A stretch of 47,366 nt of DNA from Fibrobacter sp. GTDB taxonomy: Bacteria > Fibrobacterota > Fibrobacteria > Fibrobacterales > Fibrobacteraceae. Numbering within the stretch: the first letter of the stretch is position 1; every line of letters begins with the position of its first letter. Position numbers and translations under genes: made by a program. This document shows positions 37,608 to 46,400 of the stretch, in pieces. The DNA lies in the NCBI GenBank assembly GCA_017649565.1, contig JAGCGO010000086.1, positions 1 to 47,366 on the forward strand. Reading direction: 5' to 3'. The notes beneath the pieces were generated by a model that was not told the DNA's origin, made no database searches, and was given only the letters and a program-made list of their open reading frames with translations.

Positions 37608-39110
37608 CTACAGTTCCATTCCGAACAGGCGGATTTCCGAGATGGCGAAGTCGTCACTTTCCGCTTCGAAAACGTCGTCGAGGTAGATCCTGATTTCGCT
37701 TGTCTCGAGCGCCTGAATGTTCGGGTACTGCACTCCCTTGATATTTTCCAGCTTGACCTTCTGCTTGAACCCGTTCTTGGTTTCGATGGTGAGCGTCTTC
37801 GGCTTCTTGAAGATGCGGAAGCGGTCGCCATAGGGATCGTCGATGGACTTCTGGTATCCTGTCGCGATGCCGATATGGGTGACAAACACGGGATTGTCGA
37901 AGAACAGCGTGAGGATCGGGTTCTGGGGCTTCTGCGGCATGGTGTAGAGCCATGCGGTGCGCAGGTCGCCGTCATCCAGGTTCGAAAGCGGGTAGCCCTT
38001 GGTGTCGTCGCCTTCGAGGCTGGTCTGCTCGAAGTTGCCGAGCGCGTCGGACCATTCGAGCTGCTGCATCATGTTGCTCGGCTTGTGCGTGAACATGAGC
38101 AGCACAAGGAGGATGATGATGAGCGGGAACAGCGAAAGTGCAATCGCGGTGAGCTTGAGGCGAATCTTGTTCGCTTGCGAAGGGAAGCGCGTGGCCGCAT
38201 CGGCGAATGAACGCTTGCCGATGCGCAGCAGCGACTGCTTTTTCGGGAACGCACCCGAGGTGGCGTCCTTCTGGGGGAACACCTGGTCGCAGGCGTCAAG
38301 GAATTCCTGCATGTCGTGGAAACGTTCGTTGAGTTTCTTCTTGAGGCACTTGAGGATGAGCTCGGCGAGTCCCTGGGGCATGTCGGGCCTGAACTGTCTC
38401 GGGTCGGGGGGCAGTTCCTGCACGTGCTTGAGCGCGATTTCGATGGGGCGGTTCCCGTTGAAGGGCAACTTGCCGCATGTCATCTCGTACAAGATAACGC
38501 CCATGCTGTAGATGTCGGACTGGATGGTGACTTCGTCGCCGTGACACTGTTCCGGGCTCATGTACTCCGGCGTACCCATCGTCATGCCCGTCTTGGTGAG
38601 GTGCTCCTTTTCCATCTCCTGGATGTAGGAGATGCCGAAATCCATGATGTACACGCGGTTGTCGTGCGTAATCATGATGTTCGAGGGTTTTACGTCGCGG
38701 TGGATGATGTTCTTGGAGTGCGCGTAGAGCAGGCCTCTTGCAATCTGCTTGATGATGATTTCAATGGCTTCGAACGGGAGCTTGTTCTGCTTTTCGAGGA
38801 TGTCGGATAGCGAGATGCCCTTGACGTAGGTCATTGCGATGAACAGCTGTCCGTTCTGTTCTCCGAAATCGAACACGTGGACGACGTTCTGGTGGTCCAT
38901 CTCCTTCATCGCCTGCGCTTCGAGGTAGAAGCGCTGGATGGCTTCGTTGTCGGAGGACTTGTCCAAAACCTTGAGCGCGACTTCGCGTTTCAGCTTCTTG
39001 TCGAGCGCCTTGTAGACGCAGCCCATGCCGCCCTTGCCGAGCGTGTCGAGGATGTCGTAGTTCTCGTTGAACGGGCGGGGTGCTTTTCCGTCCTGTACAG
39101 ATGCTTTCAT
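37608..39110 (-). CDS. Transmembrane Ser/Thr protein kinase with extracytoplasmic sensor domain
   Basis: 500 residues. The kinase domain covers about residues 18-280: LGKGGMGCVY (glycine loop), VALKV with Lys47, HRDVKPSN with the catalytic Asp139, MDFG for magnesium, and an activation segment rich in Thr (TKTGMTMGTPEYMSPEQ). A juxtamembrane stretch leads to one transmembrane helix at about 325-348 (LSLFPLIIILLVLLMF). The outer about 145 residues (LDDGDLRTAWLYTM, TLFFDNPVFVTHIGIATGY, ISEIRLFGMEL) look like a discoidin/NADase-type glycan-binding beta-sandwich. The gene overlaps the FHA-ABC transporter gene by 4 bases. A kinase made with an FHA phosphothreonine reader suggests a direct regulatory pair; this is inferred. 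Confidence 0.92.
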   Translation of the reverse strand: MKASVQDGKAPRPFNENYDILDTLGKGGMGCVYKALDKKLKREVALKVLDKSSDNEAIQRFYLEAQAMKEMDHQNVVHVFDFGEQNGQLFIAMTYVKGISLSDILEKQNKLPFEAIEIIIKQIARGLLYAHSKNIIHRDVKPSNIMITHDNRVYIMDFGISYIQEMEKEHLTKTGMTMGTPEYMSPEQCHGDEVTIQSDIYSMGVILYEMTCGKLPFNGNRPIEIALKHVQELPPDPRQFRPDMPQGLAELILKCLKKKLNERFHDMQEFLDACDQVFPQKDATSGAFPKKQSLLRIGKRSFADAATRFPSQANKIRLKLTAIALSLFPLIIILLVLLMFTHKPSNMMQQLEWSDALGNFEQTSLEGDDTKGYPLSNLDDGDLRTAWLYTMPQKPQNPILTLFFDNPVFVTHIGIATGYQKSIDDPYGDRFRIFKKPKTLTIETKNGFKQKVKLENIKGVQYPNIQALETSEIRIYLDDVFEAESDDFAISEIRLFGMEL

Positions 39111-41185
39111 TTCGCTCTCTTAGAGTAAGTGAGAATCAGTATGGCTATAATATAAAAACCCGCGGCCAGGGCGAGTGGCGCAACGATGTTCATGATGTCG
39201 TCTTTGCGTTCGAGAAACACGTTGAGTAGGGACGCCTGGTTGTAGCGCGACCAGATGATCGCCGAAAGGGCCCTGCCGACCTGTTGCATCTGGTCGAGAG
39301 GGACGAGCGCTCCGGCGAGTGCCACCTGCGGGATGATGAGGAGGGGGAGAAATGCGTTGGCTTGCCCTGCGTTCCTTGCGATGGAGCTGACCATGATACC
39401 GATGGCGACGGCCGGGGCGAGCGTACAGGCGAATGCGGCGGCGACAAGCGCGATGGAGGGCTGTGCCGAGAGCCTGTGAGCGCAGCAGGCGTAGGTGACG
39501 GCGATCTGCAGGAACGAGGCGAGCAGCGGCATGCCCATCTTGGCCGAGACGACGGCGAAAATGCCGGTTCCCTTGCGGAACTCGTTGACGAGAATCTTCT
39601 TTTCCTGTACGATTTCGCGGATGGAAAGCGAGAGTGCGAACCAGTTGGCGCAAAGGATGAGCGCGAAGGCGGCTATCCCGAGCGGTGTCTGTTTGGAGAA
39701 AATCTGCGAAAGGAGGAACCCGATGATGACCGGCTGCAATAGCAGTGCGGCGAGTTTTCCCTTGTCGCGGGCCCACTGCCTGGCCGATAATCCGAGAGTG
39801 TAGAGGAATGCGGCGGGACGCTTGGTGCGCGGGAAGTAGTAATGCGAGTAGTGCGTGGCTTCGGCGCTCGAAAGCTTTGTCCCGGATGTTTCCCAGCGGT
39901 CGTTCGTTTCGTCGTCGAGGCTGTTCAGGATGGTTTCGGCATCTGTCGTACCGAAGTATTGGAACGCACCCTGGGTAGTGCCGAAGAACCCTTGGCGGCC
40001 CCTGTGCAGCAGCAATACCTTGTTCGCAATTTTCAGTGCCTCATAGCTGTGTGTCGTGAGGATGACTGTATGGCCGAGGAACGCGAGTTGCTTGAGGTGG
40101 TTACAGAGAATCTTGGAATTGTAGGGGTCAAGTCCGGAAAGCGGTTCGTCGAGCAGGATAAGCCCCGGGGTTCCCATGAGCTCCTGGGCGAGGGCGGCGC
40201 GGCGGGCCTCGCCGCCGCTGAGCGTCGCGACACGGTTGTCGAGCCGCGCGCTCAGCCCGAAAAGTTCCGCGAACTTTTCGAGCCGCCCCTGGGCTTTTTC
40301 GCGGAAGTCCTTCTTGTCCATCGAGACGCGGGCTCCGTTCACGAGCGTTTCGCGGACCGTCAGGTCCTTGCGGAGTTCCGGGTCCTGCGAGAGAATGGCA
40401 ATCCTCCGCCTGACATCCTTGTTCCTGTAGTCAAGCCCGCCGATACGCACCTCGGAACCCTTCTGCGCATGGTGCAGACCTTCGAGCAGCCGAAGCAGCG
40501 TCGACTTGCCTTGTCCGGATTGCCCGATGACAGCGAGGATTTCGCCGGCAGGCAAATCGAAGTTGATATCCTTGAGCAGAGTCTTCTTGCCGGCTCGTAC
40601 TTCAAGATCCTTGACGTGCACGTCGTAGCCGACAGGGGCCTTCTGCGAATAAAGTATCCCGTCCCTGTACGAAATGTCGCTCCAGGGAAAGCGCACGTGC
40701 TCACCGTTCTTGAGCGTGAGCTTGCGGAGGCGTTTGCCGTTCTCGTCGGTGACGGAATGGGGAAGCATGAGTTCGCCGCATTCGTTGACGACGCGCACTC
40801 TTGTCTTTTCGAAGCGGTTCTCGCTTTCGCCGAGCGGGACTGTCTCCCAGTTTGCCGAAAGCTGAGCCTGCAGGGGAATGTCGTTCAGCTCCAGCACAAT
40901 CAGCGAGAGCTGCCCGTCTTTCATGATGGCGCGGAGCTGGTGAGGCCCGATGTGGATGACGTCGCCGTCGTTAATCTGGACTTCGTCGACCACCGGGGCA
41001 TCGTTCAGCTCGGTAATGCTGTTCTGCGTGAGGCTCTTGAGGAACCACTTGCCTTCGCGGTTTTCGATGACGGCGTGCTGACGCGAAACGAGCATATCCT
41101 GGATGCACAGGGAATTTTCCTGCTTGCGCCCGATGGTGAACGGGACTTTTGGATCCGGGTATGCAATCTGGAACGCTTCGGTCAT
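39107..41185 (-). CDS. ABC transporter with N-terminal FHA domain (ABCG-like half transporter)
   Basis: 692 residues. An FHA domain spans about residues 15-100 (FTIGRKQENSLCIQDMLVSRQHAVIE), and a further beta region to about 190 may be a degenerate second one. The nucleotide-binding domain has Walker A GQSGQGKST (Lys227), signature LSGGEARR and Walker B LILLDEPLSGLD, with the H-loop in TTHS. The C-terminal 240 residues hold about six helices of an ABC-2 permease. The NBD-before-TMD order is that of ABCG half transporters, which act as dimers. FHA domains bind phosphothreonine, so the coupled kinase downstream (ATGA overlap) is the probable regulator. The substrate is unknown. Confidence 0.93.
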   Translation of the reverse strand: MTEAFQIAYPDPKVPFTIGRKQENSLCIQDMLVSRQHAVIENREGKWFLKSLTQNSITELNDAPVVDEVQINDGDVIHIGPHQLRAIMKDGQLSLIVLELNDIPLQAQLSANWETVPLGESENRFEKTRVRVVNECGELMLPHSVTDENGKRLRKLTLKNGEHVRFPWSDISYRDGILYSQKAPVGYDVHVKDLEVRAGKKTLLKDINFDLPAGEILAVIGQSGQGKSTLLRLLEGLHHAQKGSEVRIGGLDYRNKDVRRRIAILSQDPELRKDLTVRETLVNGARVSMDKKDFREKAQGRLEKFAELFGLSARLDNRVATLSGGEARRAALAQELMGTPGLILLDEPLSGLDPYNSKILCNHLKQLAFLGHTVILTTHSYEALKIANKVLLLHRGRQGFFGTTQGAFQYFGTTDAETILNSLDDETNDRWETSGTKLSSAEATHYSHYYFPRTKRPAAFLYTLGLSARQWARDKGKLAALLLQPVIIGFLLSQIFSKQTPLGIAAFALILCANWFALSLSIREIVQEKKILVNEFRKGTGIFAVVSAKMGMPLLASFLQIAVTYACCAHRLSAQPSIALVAAAFACTLAPAVAIGIMVSSIARNAGQANAFLPLLIIPQVALAGALVPLDQMQQVGRALSAIIWSRYNQASLLNVFLERKDDIMNIVAPLALAAGFYIIAILILTYSKRAK

Positions 41186-41197
41186 TGGCGCCCCGTG

Positions 41198-42394
41198 TTA
41201 TTTCAGGGATTGTAACCCGCACTTGAATCTTTCGCAAGCCTGCTGCAGCGTAGCATCGCTAGCAGCGTAGGAGAAGCGGACGCAGTTGTCGTCACCGAAC
41301 GCGGCACCCGGCACGATGGCGAGTCCCTGGGATTCGAGGAGGTAGGAGCAGAGCTCGACGGAGCCGCCAATCTTCTTGCCGTCCGGTGTGGACTTGCCGT
41401 AGAACGCGCTCACGGGGGCGAACAGGTAGAACGCCCCTTCGGGGGAACGCACGGGCTCGGGCACGACTTCGCTGACCTGGGAGACCATGAAGTCCCTGCG
41501 TCGCTTGAATGCGGCGAGCATTTCGTTCACGTTGCTCTTGTCCATCTGTAGTGCTCCCAGTGCGGCGTACTGCGCGACATTGCTCGGGTGGTGCGTCGCC
41601 TGTCCCTGGATCTTGCCGATGACTTTGGCGATGGGGGCGGGGGCGGCATCGTAGCCGATGCGCCAGCCGGTCATGCAGTGCGATTTTGAAAATCCGTTTA
41701 CGACGATAGTACGTTCCGGCATGCCGGGGAATGCTGCGGCAGAGCAAAATTCCGTATTGTAGACAAAGTATTCGTACACTTCGTCGGAGATGCAGTAGAT
41801 GTCCTTTTCGACAATGACTTCGGCAAGGGCAGCCAATTCCTGTTTGGTATACGTTGCACCAGTGGGGTTGCACGGATTGTTCAGGATGATGGCTTTGGTA
41901 TTGTCGGTGCAGGCGTTGCGCAGGGCATCGGGGCTGAGCTTGAACCCGCTTTCGATGGTCGTGTTCACGATGACGGGATTGCCGCCGAGCCACTTGACCA
42001 GTTCGGGGTAGGTGACCCAGTAGGGGGAGGGAATGATGATTTCGTCGCCCGGGTTGACGAGTGCGGCGAGTGCATTGAATATGGCGTGCTTCGCACCGCT
42101 GGTCATGATGATCTGCGATGCATCGTAATTCAGACCGTTTTCGGTGCGGAGCTTGTTCGCGACAGCTTCGCGGACTTCGAGGATGCCGACCGGGGCCGTG
42201 TAGCGCGTCTTGCCTTCGGTGATAGCCTTGCGTGCGGCTTCGCGGATGGGTTCCGGTGTCGGGAAGTCCGGTTCTCCGGCTCCGAGGCTGACGACGTCCT
42301 TGCCGTCGGCTATCATCTGCTTGGCCATCGTGTCGATGGCAACGGTGAGGGAGGCGGCAATGTTCTGGGTTCGGGTAGAAATGGGTTTAGTCAT
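41198..42394 (-). CDS. aspC: Class I aspartate/aromatic aminotransferase
   Basis: 398 residues of fold-type I PLP aminotransferase, subgroup Ib. Key features: LGAGEPDFPTP, the SGAKHAIFNAL cofactor-phosphate region, NNPCNPTGA, SDEVYEYFVY, the PLP lysine Lys237 in GFSKSHCMTGWRIGY, and the carboxylate-binding Arg in RFSYAAS. It interconverts aspartate and oxaloacetate with glutamate and 2-oxoglutarate; other amino acids cannot be ruled out. It starts inside the end of the permease gene (8-base overlap) and ends 12 bases before the FHA-ABC gene, so a metabolic enzyme is embedded in an envelope and signalling operon. The symbol follows common usage. Confidence 0.93.
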   Translation of the reverse strand: MTKPISTRTQNIAASLTVAIDTMAKQMIADGKDVVSLGAGEPDFPTPEPIREAARKAITEGKTRYTAPVGILEVREAVANKLRTENGLNYDASQIIMTSGAKHAIFNALAALVNPGDEIIIPSPYWVTYPELVKWLGGNPVIVNTTIESGFKLSPDALRNACTDNTKAIILNNPCNPTGATYTKQELAALAEVIVEKDIYCISDEVYEYFVYNTEFCSAAAFPGMPERTIVVNGFSKSHCMTGWRIGYDAAPAPIAKVIGKIQGQATHHPSNVAQYAALGALQMDKSNVNEMLAAFKRRRDFMVSQVSEVVPEPVRSPEGAFYLFAPVSAFYGKSTPDGKKIGGSVELCSYLLESQGLAIVPGAAFGDDNCVRFSYAASDATLQQACERFKCGLQSLK

Positions 42395-44843
42395 GTTTCA
42401 ATTGTTTCTTGCGAATTCTGTAGTTGTCTAGCGCCCCGGCAATCAGCGGGAAAATGGTGAGCTGGGCGGCGAAAATGCAGAGGAGTCCGATGAGCGAGAG
42501 CACTCCGATGCTCTTAAGTCCCGGATGCGACGAGATGAGGAGCCCGTAGGTTCCCACGAGGCATGCCATCTGCGAAATCACGATTCCCGTGAACTTGCGT
42601 TGCAACACGATAAGTGCCGTGCCGCCCTGCTTCTCGTAGAACGAAGCCCAGAGCTGTAGCGATCCGTCGACGCTTGCCCCGATAAGGAACACGAAGGCGA
42701 TGGCGCTGTAAATGGAAATTTCGATATTCAGGAACTTGAGCGCAATAAACAGCCAGCTCACCGCGAAGCACGAGGGAAGCACGGTGAACGTTGCGCGGCT
42801 CAGGTTGTTGTAGAACACCAGGAGCATAAAGCACACGATGATGCAGCCGAAGATGATGGGCTTGTACAGGTTCGGGAAAATCTTGTCGAGCACCGCCGCC
42901 CTCAGGATGGGCGTGCCGCTGAGCTTCAGAGTGCCGTCGATGACTCCGTCGAAATTCTTGAGGTCCTTCACGAGTCGGCGGCATTCCAGACCATTATTCG
43001 GGTCGATGTTCGGGAATATGAAGGCGAAAACGCCCAGGTTGCCCTTGTTGTCGCTGAATTTCTGGCGCAGGGCCTGCGTAAACTCGGTTTCCTCGAAGGA
43101 GTGTACGTTGAGGCTTGCGGTGATTCGCCGGAAGGTCGCCTTCTCTGCCGGGGTCAGCTTTTCGATGACGATGTTGTCCGAAATCATGGACTCGAGCTTT
43201 TCGAGCTTGGCCTTCTTCTCGGGCTGGAGTGCCGGAGAAATCTGCGAAAGCGTGAGTATCTTGTCGATGTTTTTCGCAAGACCCTTCTTTTTAAGCCGCT
43301 GGAAGTTGTTCACCAGCGAGTCGCCCGCCTTGGCGCTCGGAAGCTGCACGATGATGGGGTCGTACTGCGGGAATTCGGTCTGCGCGATGAGCGAATCCGC
43401 CAAGGAATTCTGGTGCTGCAGTTCGGTCTGGCTGAAATCGTAGAACACGCGAAGGCTCGTTCCACCGAAGAATAGCGCGACTAGGCTTACGACAACGACC
43501 GTGGTGAGCACGATGGAGTTTGTCTTGAACGACATCAGCGTGAAACGGTAATTGTACTTGAAGTTGAACTTCGGGATCCTGAACGGTTTCTTTTTCTGGA
43601 GAACGCGCAAAAGCGATGCGACCAACGTGGAACAGACGACCCAGTTCAACAGGCAACCGATTGCTCCCAGTACGCCGAGTTCCTTGATTCCCGCAAGCGG
43701 GATGAACGTTAACCCGGCGAACAGCAGGGCCATCATCAGTGCTGATGCCGCGGTGGTCGGGCCGATGCCGAGAATGGCGCTTTCAATGCAGAGGTCGGGG
43801 CTCAGGTTATGCGCGCGTTCCTTGAAATAGCGGGTGAGGATATGCGTGATAATCTGGCTTGCAAGGCCCGGCAGGAGCAGCACGAGTACGAGCGAGAACA
43901 GGTTAATCCTGCCGTACAGGACCTGCGCAATCGAAAGGACGAACAGGAGCGGGATTCCGATGGGGATTGCCGAGATGAAGATGAGATGCGGCTGCTTGCG
44001 GAAGTTGATGATGAGGAGGATCAGGATGAGGATGGCCATGATCTTCCCGGCGTTCTTCGCTTCGGGGAGAATGGCGCGTCCGGTCTGGATGACATCGTAG
44101 GCCTTGCCTGTGTAGTACACCTCGATTCCGTCCGAACCCACCGTGTTCTCGATGCACTTCTTGACGGTCGAGACCAGTTCCCTGCTCGCATAGAGGTCCG
44201 CTATGGAATGGGTCGGGTAGATGTCGATAACGCGGATTGTACCGTCGCTGTTGGAATGGCTGCGATTGAGCCTGTCAAAATACTTGCGCTCGATGTCTTC
44301 CAGGTCAAAGTTTGCGAAGGCGCTGACCTCGGAACTGTCCTGCTTCGTTACGGAGTCCTGAACTGTGGAGTCTTGCTTGCCGTCCTTGTCCGTCAGGTCC
44401 ACGTAAAGCGGGTTGTGCTCGAGTACGTGCGAGTTGCGCAGAGCCTCGACGCGGTTGATAATCGTATCCAGGTCGTCGTTGTTGATGTAGAAAAACTTGT
44501 ACTTCTCGTAGAAGTTGATGTCTGTCTCGAACTCGACGAAGTGGATGATGTCCTTGTACGTCATGAGCTGGTTCGCGACATTCTTTGCGAGCGTGTAGTT
44601 GGCAAGGCTGTCGTTGGACCGCAGTACGACGGTAAGGCTGCCGAGCCCACCGAAAGATTTCTCGATAGATTCAATGTCTTTGCTTACCGTGTCGTCTTTT
44701 TCCAGAATGTCCTGGAGCTGCAGTTCCCATCTCAAGTTCGAAATGAAATAGGGGCAGAGACAAAGGAGTACAAACGTTATGGCGATGACCGCTTTCGGAA
44801 ATCTTGATAGATGTCGAATTATTTTTGCAAGAAAAGTAAACAT
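42387..44843 (-). CDS. MMPL/RND-superfamily membrane transporter
   Basis: 818 residues from the ATG at 44843 (a TTG two codons earlier is less likely). The architecture is one helix near the N-terminus (FPKAVIAITFVLLCLC), a large periplasmic domain starting RWELQLQDILEKDD, five helices with the sterol-sensing-like block NAGKIMAILILILLIINF...LFVLSIAQVLYG, then a second copy: helix (IVLTTVVVVSLVALFF), periplasmic domain, and five helices ending LLCIFAAQLTIFPLIAG. This duplicated 1+5 layout is that of MMPL/HpnN-like RND permeases, which move lipids or hydrophobic compounds. It is the first gene of a minus-strand operon, overlaps aspC by 8 bases, and is divergent from an Omp85-like gene that could be its outer-membrane counterpart. 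Confidence 0.9.
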   Translation of the reverse strand: MFTFLAKIIRHLSRFPKAVIAITFVLLCLCPYFISNLRWELQLQDILEKDDTVSKDIESIEKSFGGLGSLTVVLRSNDSLANYTLAKNVANQLMTYKDIIHFVEFETDINFYEKYKFFYINNDDLDTIINRVEALRNSHVLEHNPLYVDLTDKDGKQDSTVQDSVTKQDSSEVSAFANFDLEDIERKYFDRLNRSHSNSDGTIRVIDIYPTHSIADLYASRELVSTVKKCIENTVGSDGIEVYYTGKAYDVIQTGRAILPEAKNAGKIMAILILILLIINFRKQPHLIFISAIPIGIPLLFVLSIAQVLYGRINLFSLVLVLLLPGLASQIITHILTRYFKERAHNLSPDLCIESAILGIGPTTAASALMMALLFAGLTFIPLAGIKELGVLGAIGCLLNWVVCSTLVASLLRVLQKKKPFRIPKFNFKYNYRFTLMSFKTNSIVLTTVVVVSLVALFFGGTSLRVFYDFSQTELQHQNSLADSLIAQTEFPQYDPIIVQLPSAKAGDSLVNNFQRLKKKGLAKNIDKILTLSQISPALQPEKKAKLEKLESMISDNIVIEKLTPAEKATFRRITASLNVHSFEETEFTQALRQKFSDNKGNLGVFAFIFPNIDPNNGLECRRLVKDLKNFDGVIDGTLKLSGTPILRAAVLDKIFPNLYKPIIFGCIIVCFMLLVFYNNLSRATFTVLPSCFAVSWLFIALKFLNIEISIYSAIAFVFLIGASVDGSLQLWASFYEKQGGTALIVLQRKFTGIVISQMACLVGTYGLLISSHPGLKSIGVLSLIGLLCIFAAQLTIFPLIAGALDNYRIRKKQLKHD

Positions 44844-44875
44844 CGACAATAATATAATTATAAATTGTAGTCGAA
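44844..44875. promoter_or_regulatory. Compact divergent promoter with overlapping -10 boxes
   Basis: The 32-base gap between the two start codons contains the palindrome TATAATTATA (44853-44862), giving TATAAT on the plus strand at 44853-44858 and on the minus strand at 44862-44857. Imperfect arms TCGACAAT and ATTGTAGTCGA flank it. Expected start points leave leaders of only about 5-12 bases on either side. The -35 boxes would have to lie in the coding regions and are not obvious. Confidence 0.5.
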
Positions 44876-46399
44876 ATGTTGCGATTTTTCGGTATGTTTA
44901 GCTTCTTCCGCATGTTGAAGTTTGGCTTGCTTATGGCCGCTATGGTGGCTTTTGCTGCCGTACCTGTTTTTGCCGAAGAGAAAAAATCCGAAGAAAAGCC
45001 GGCAGCGGCAGCAGATTCAACGACGGAAAAGAAAGCGGAAGAAGAATCTGAGGGCACCAACCCGTTCGCCTGGACTTTGGACAACGTGATGCAACCGTTC
45101 TTCAATGCCATGATTATGCCTATTTCGCTTCCTCTGCATTATGCTTTTGACAATGGGGTTATCGAAACCTTTCAGAACCTCATAACGTTCGGCGAAAAAC
45201 GCAATATTTTCATTTATCCGGTATTTAACTTTAAACCAGGTTCTTCGACGCTTATCGGTTTTTGCTACCGTCATCGCGAAATGCTTCTAGAGCATGACTA
45301 TTATTCCCTGAGTTCGAATTTTTATGCCAATGGAGACATCTATTTCAATACCCGTTATAGCAAGCGTAACGTGTTTGGTGTGCCTGTTTCGCTGGGGACG
45401 AAGTTTGCAATGGACATGGACCGCGATGCGTCATTTACGTTGCCAGGAAAGTGGGATTCTTATGTTCAGCCGGATTCGTCGTACAGGATTGACGGAAACA
45501 TTGGGTTCCCTCTGAATTCGTCTCGCACGCTTTCATTGAGCTTTAATTCAGGCATAAAGTATGTGGACGCGAGCGTTCCTAACGTGGCCAAGGACAGCAT
45601 CTATATTGGCGATGACTTCCGTATAGAAGACAGGGGCCTTTACCAGAAGCATTGGCAGTCTCCGGTGGGCTTTACTTTTACCTTCGACAACCTCGACTTT
45701 CCCTATGCTCCATCCAGGGGCTATAAGATCGTGCTGAGTGGCGACTACATGTTCGTTCAGAAATACAAGGGCGTCCGCTATGACGAACTGGGACTGGAAG
45801 GGAATTACGAAGGCGAAGTTCTGGAAGACGGGGGGCTGAACCATGACTACTTCAGTGGTGAATTCATTTTCCAGCGTTATTTCTATTTCGGCAAGGCGCA
45901 GCAGTACGTGATGTCTTCGAGCGAGGGGCGCAAGAACAGAAGGTTCTATACGAATTTCTCGTGGAACGAGGCTGCGCGCGTATGGAGCCCCAGCAACATG
46001 AGGGAAAACCTGTTCGAACGACGTGTGATTGCGCTACAATACAGGCTTGTTTCGATGTTCGAGATGGAAAAGGGCGGCGCCCCTTTCAACGCCTATCCGG
46101 TCTTGAATCCCCGATATCCGTTGCGCGGTTACGGTGGCTTCCTAATGTCCAAAAACCTGATGGGCCTGAGTGCGGAATACCGTTGGCCGGTGGACCGCTA
46201 TGTGGACGGCGTCATCTTTGACGAATATGTCCTTTATTCCGAAGAAATCAACGACTGGTCGTTCGACAGATTCCTGAATTCATGGGGTTTCGGTGTCCGC
46301 GTGCGCAGACCGGACATGTATTTCTTCCGCTTGCAGTTTGGCTTCCATGGAATCCAGGGTATAAAACTGGTGATTACCATCGCGCCGGAATTTAAATAA
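44876..46399 (+). CDS. Omp85-like outer-membrane barrel without POTRA domains
   Basis: 507 residues. The signal peptide (FGLLMAAMVAFAAVPVFA-EE) is followed by a charged linker (EEKKSEEKPAAAADSTTEKK). Residues about 60-507 form amphipathic strands with aromatic girdles, such as SSTLIGFCYRHREM, GDIYFNTRYSKRN and SPVGFTFTFDNLDFPYAPSRGYKI. PLRGYGG near residue 420 matches the (V/L)RG(F/Y) loop-6 motif of BamA/TamA-type barrels. The POTRA repeats that usually precede the barrel are missing. The end, LVITIAPEFK, departs from the usual aromatic last residue. It is divergently paired with the MMPL permease and ends one base short of the convergent DUF436 gene. A lipid or protein export role is speculative. 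Confidence 0.8.
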   Translation: MLRFFGMFSFFRMLKFGLLMAAMVAFAAVPVFAEEKKSEEKPAAAADSTTEKKAEEESEGTNPFAWTLDNVMQPFFNAMIMPISLPLHYAFDNGVIETFQNLITFGEKRNIFIYPVFNFKPGSSTLIGFCYRHREMLLEHDYYSLSSNFYANGDIYFNTRYSKRNVFGVPVSLGTKFAMDMDRDASFTLPGKWDSYVQPDSSYRIDGNIGFPLNSSRTLSLSFNSGIKYVDASVPNVAKDSIYIGDDFRIEDRGLYQKHWQSPVGFTFTFDNLDFPYAPSRGYKIVLSGDYMFVQKYKGVRYDELGLEGNYEGEVLEDGGLNHDYFSGEFIFQRYFYFGKAQQYVMSSSEGRKNRRFYTNFSWNEAARVWSPSNMRENLFERRVIALQYRLVSMFEMEKGGAPFNAYPVLNPRYPLRGYGGFLMSKNLMGLSAEYRWPVDRYVDGVIFDEYVLYSEEINDWSFDRFLNSWGFGVRVRRPDMYFFRLQFGFHGIQGIKLVITIAPEFK

Positions 46400-46400
46400 A

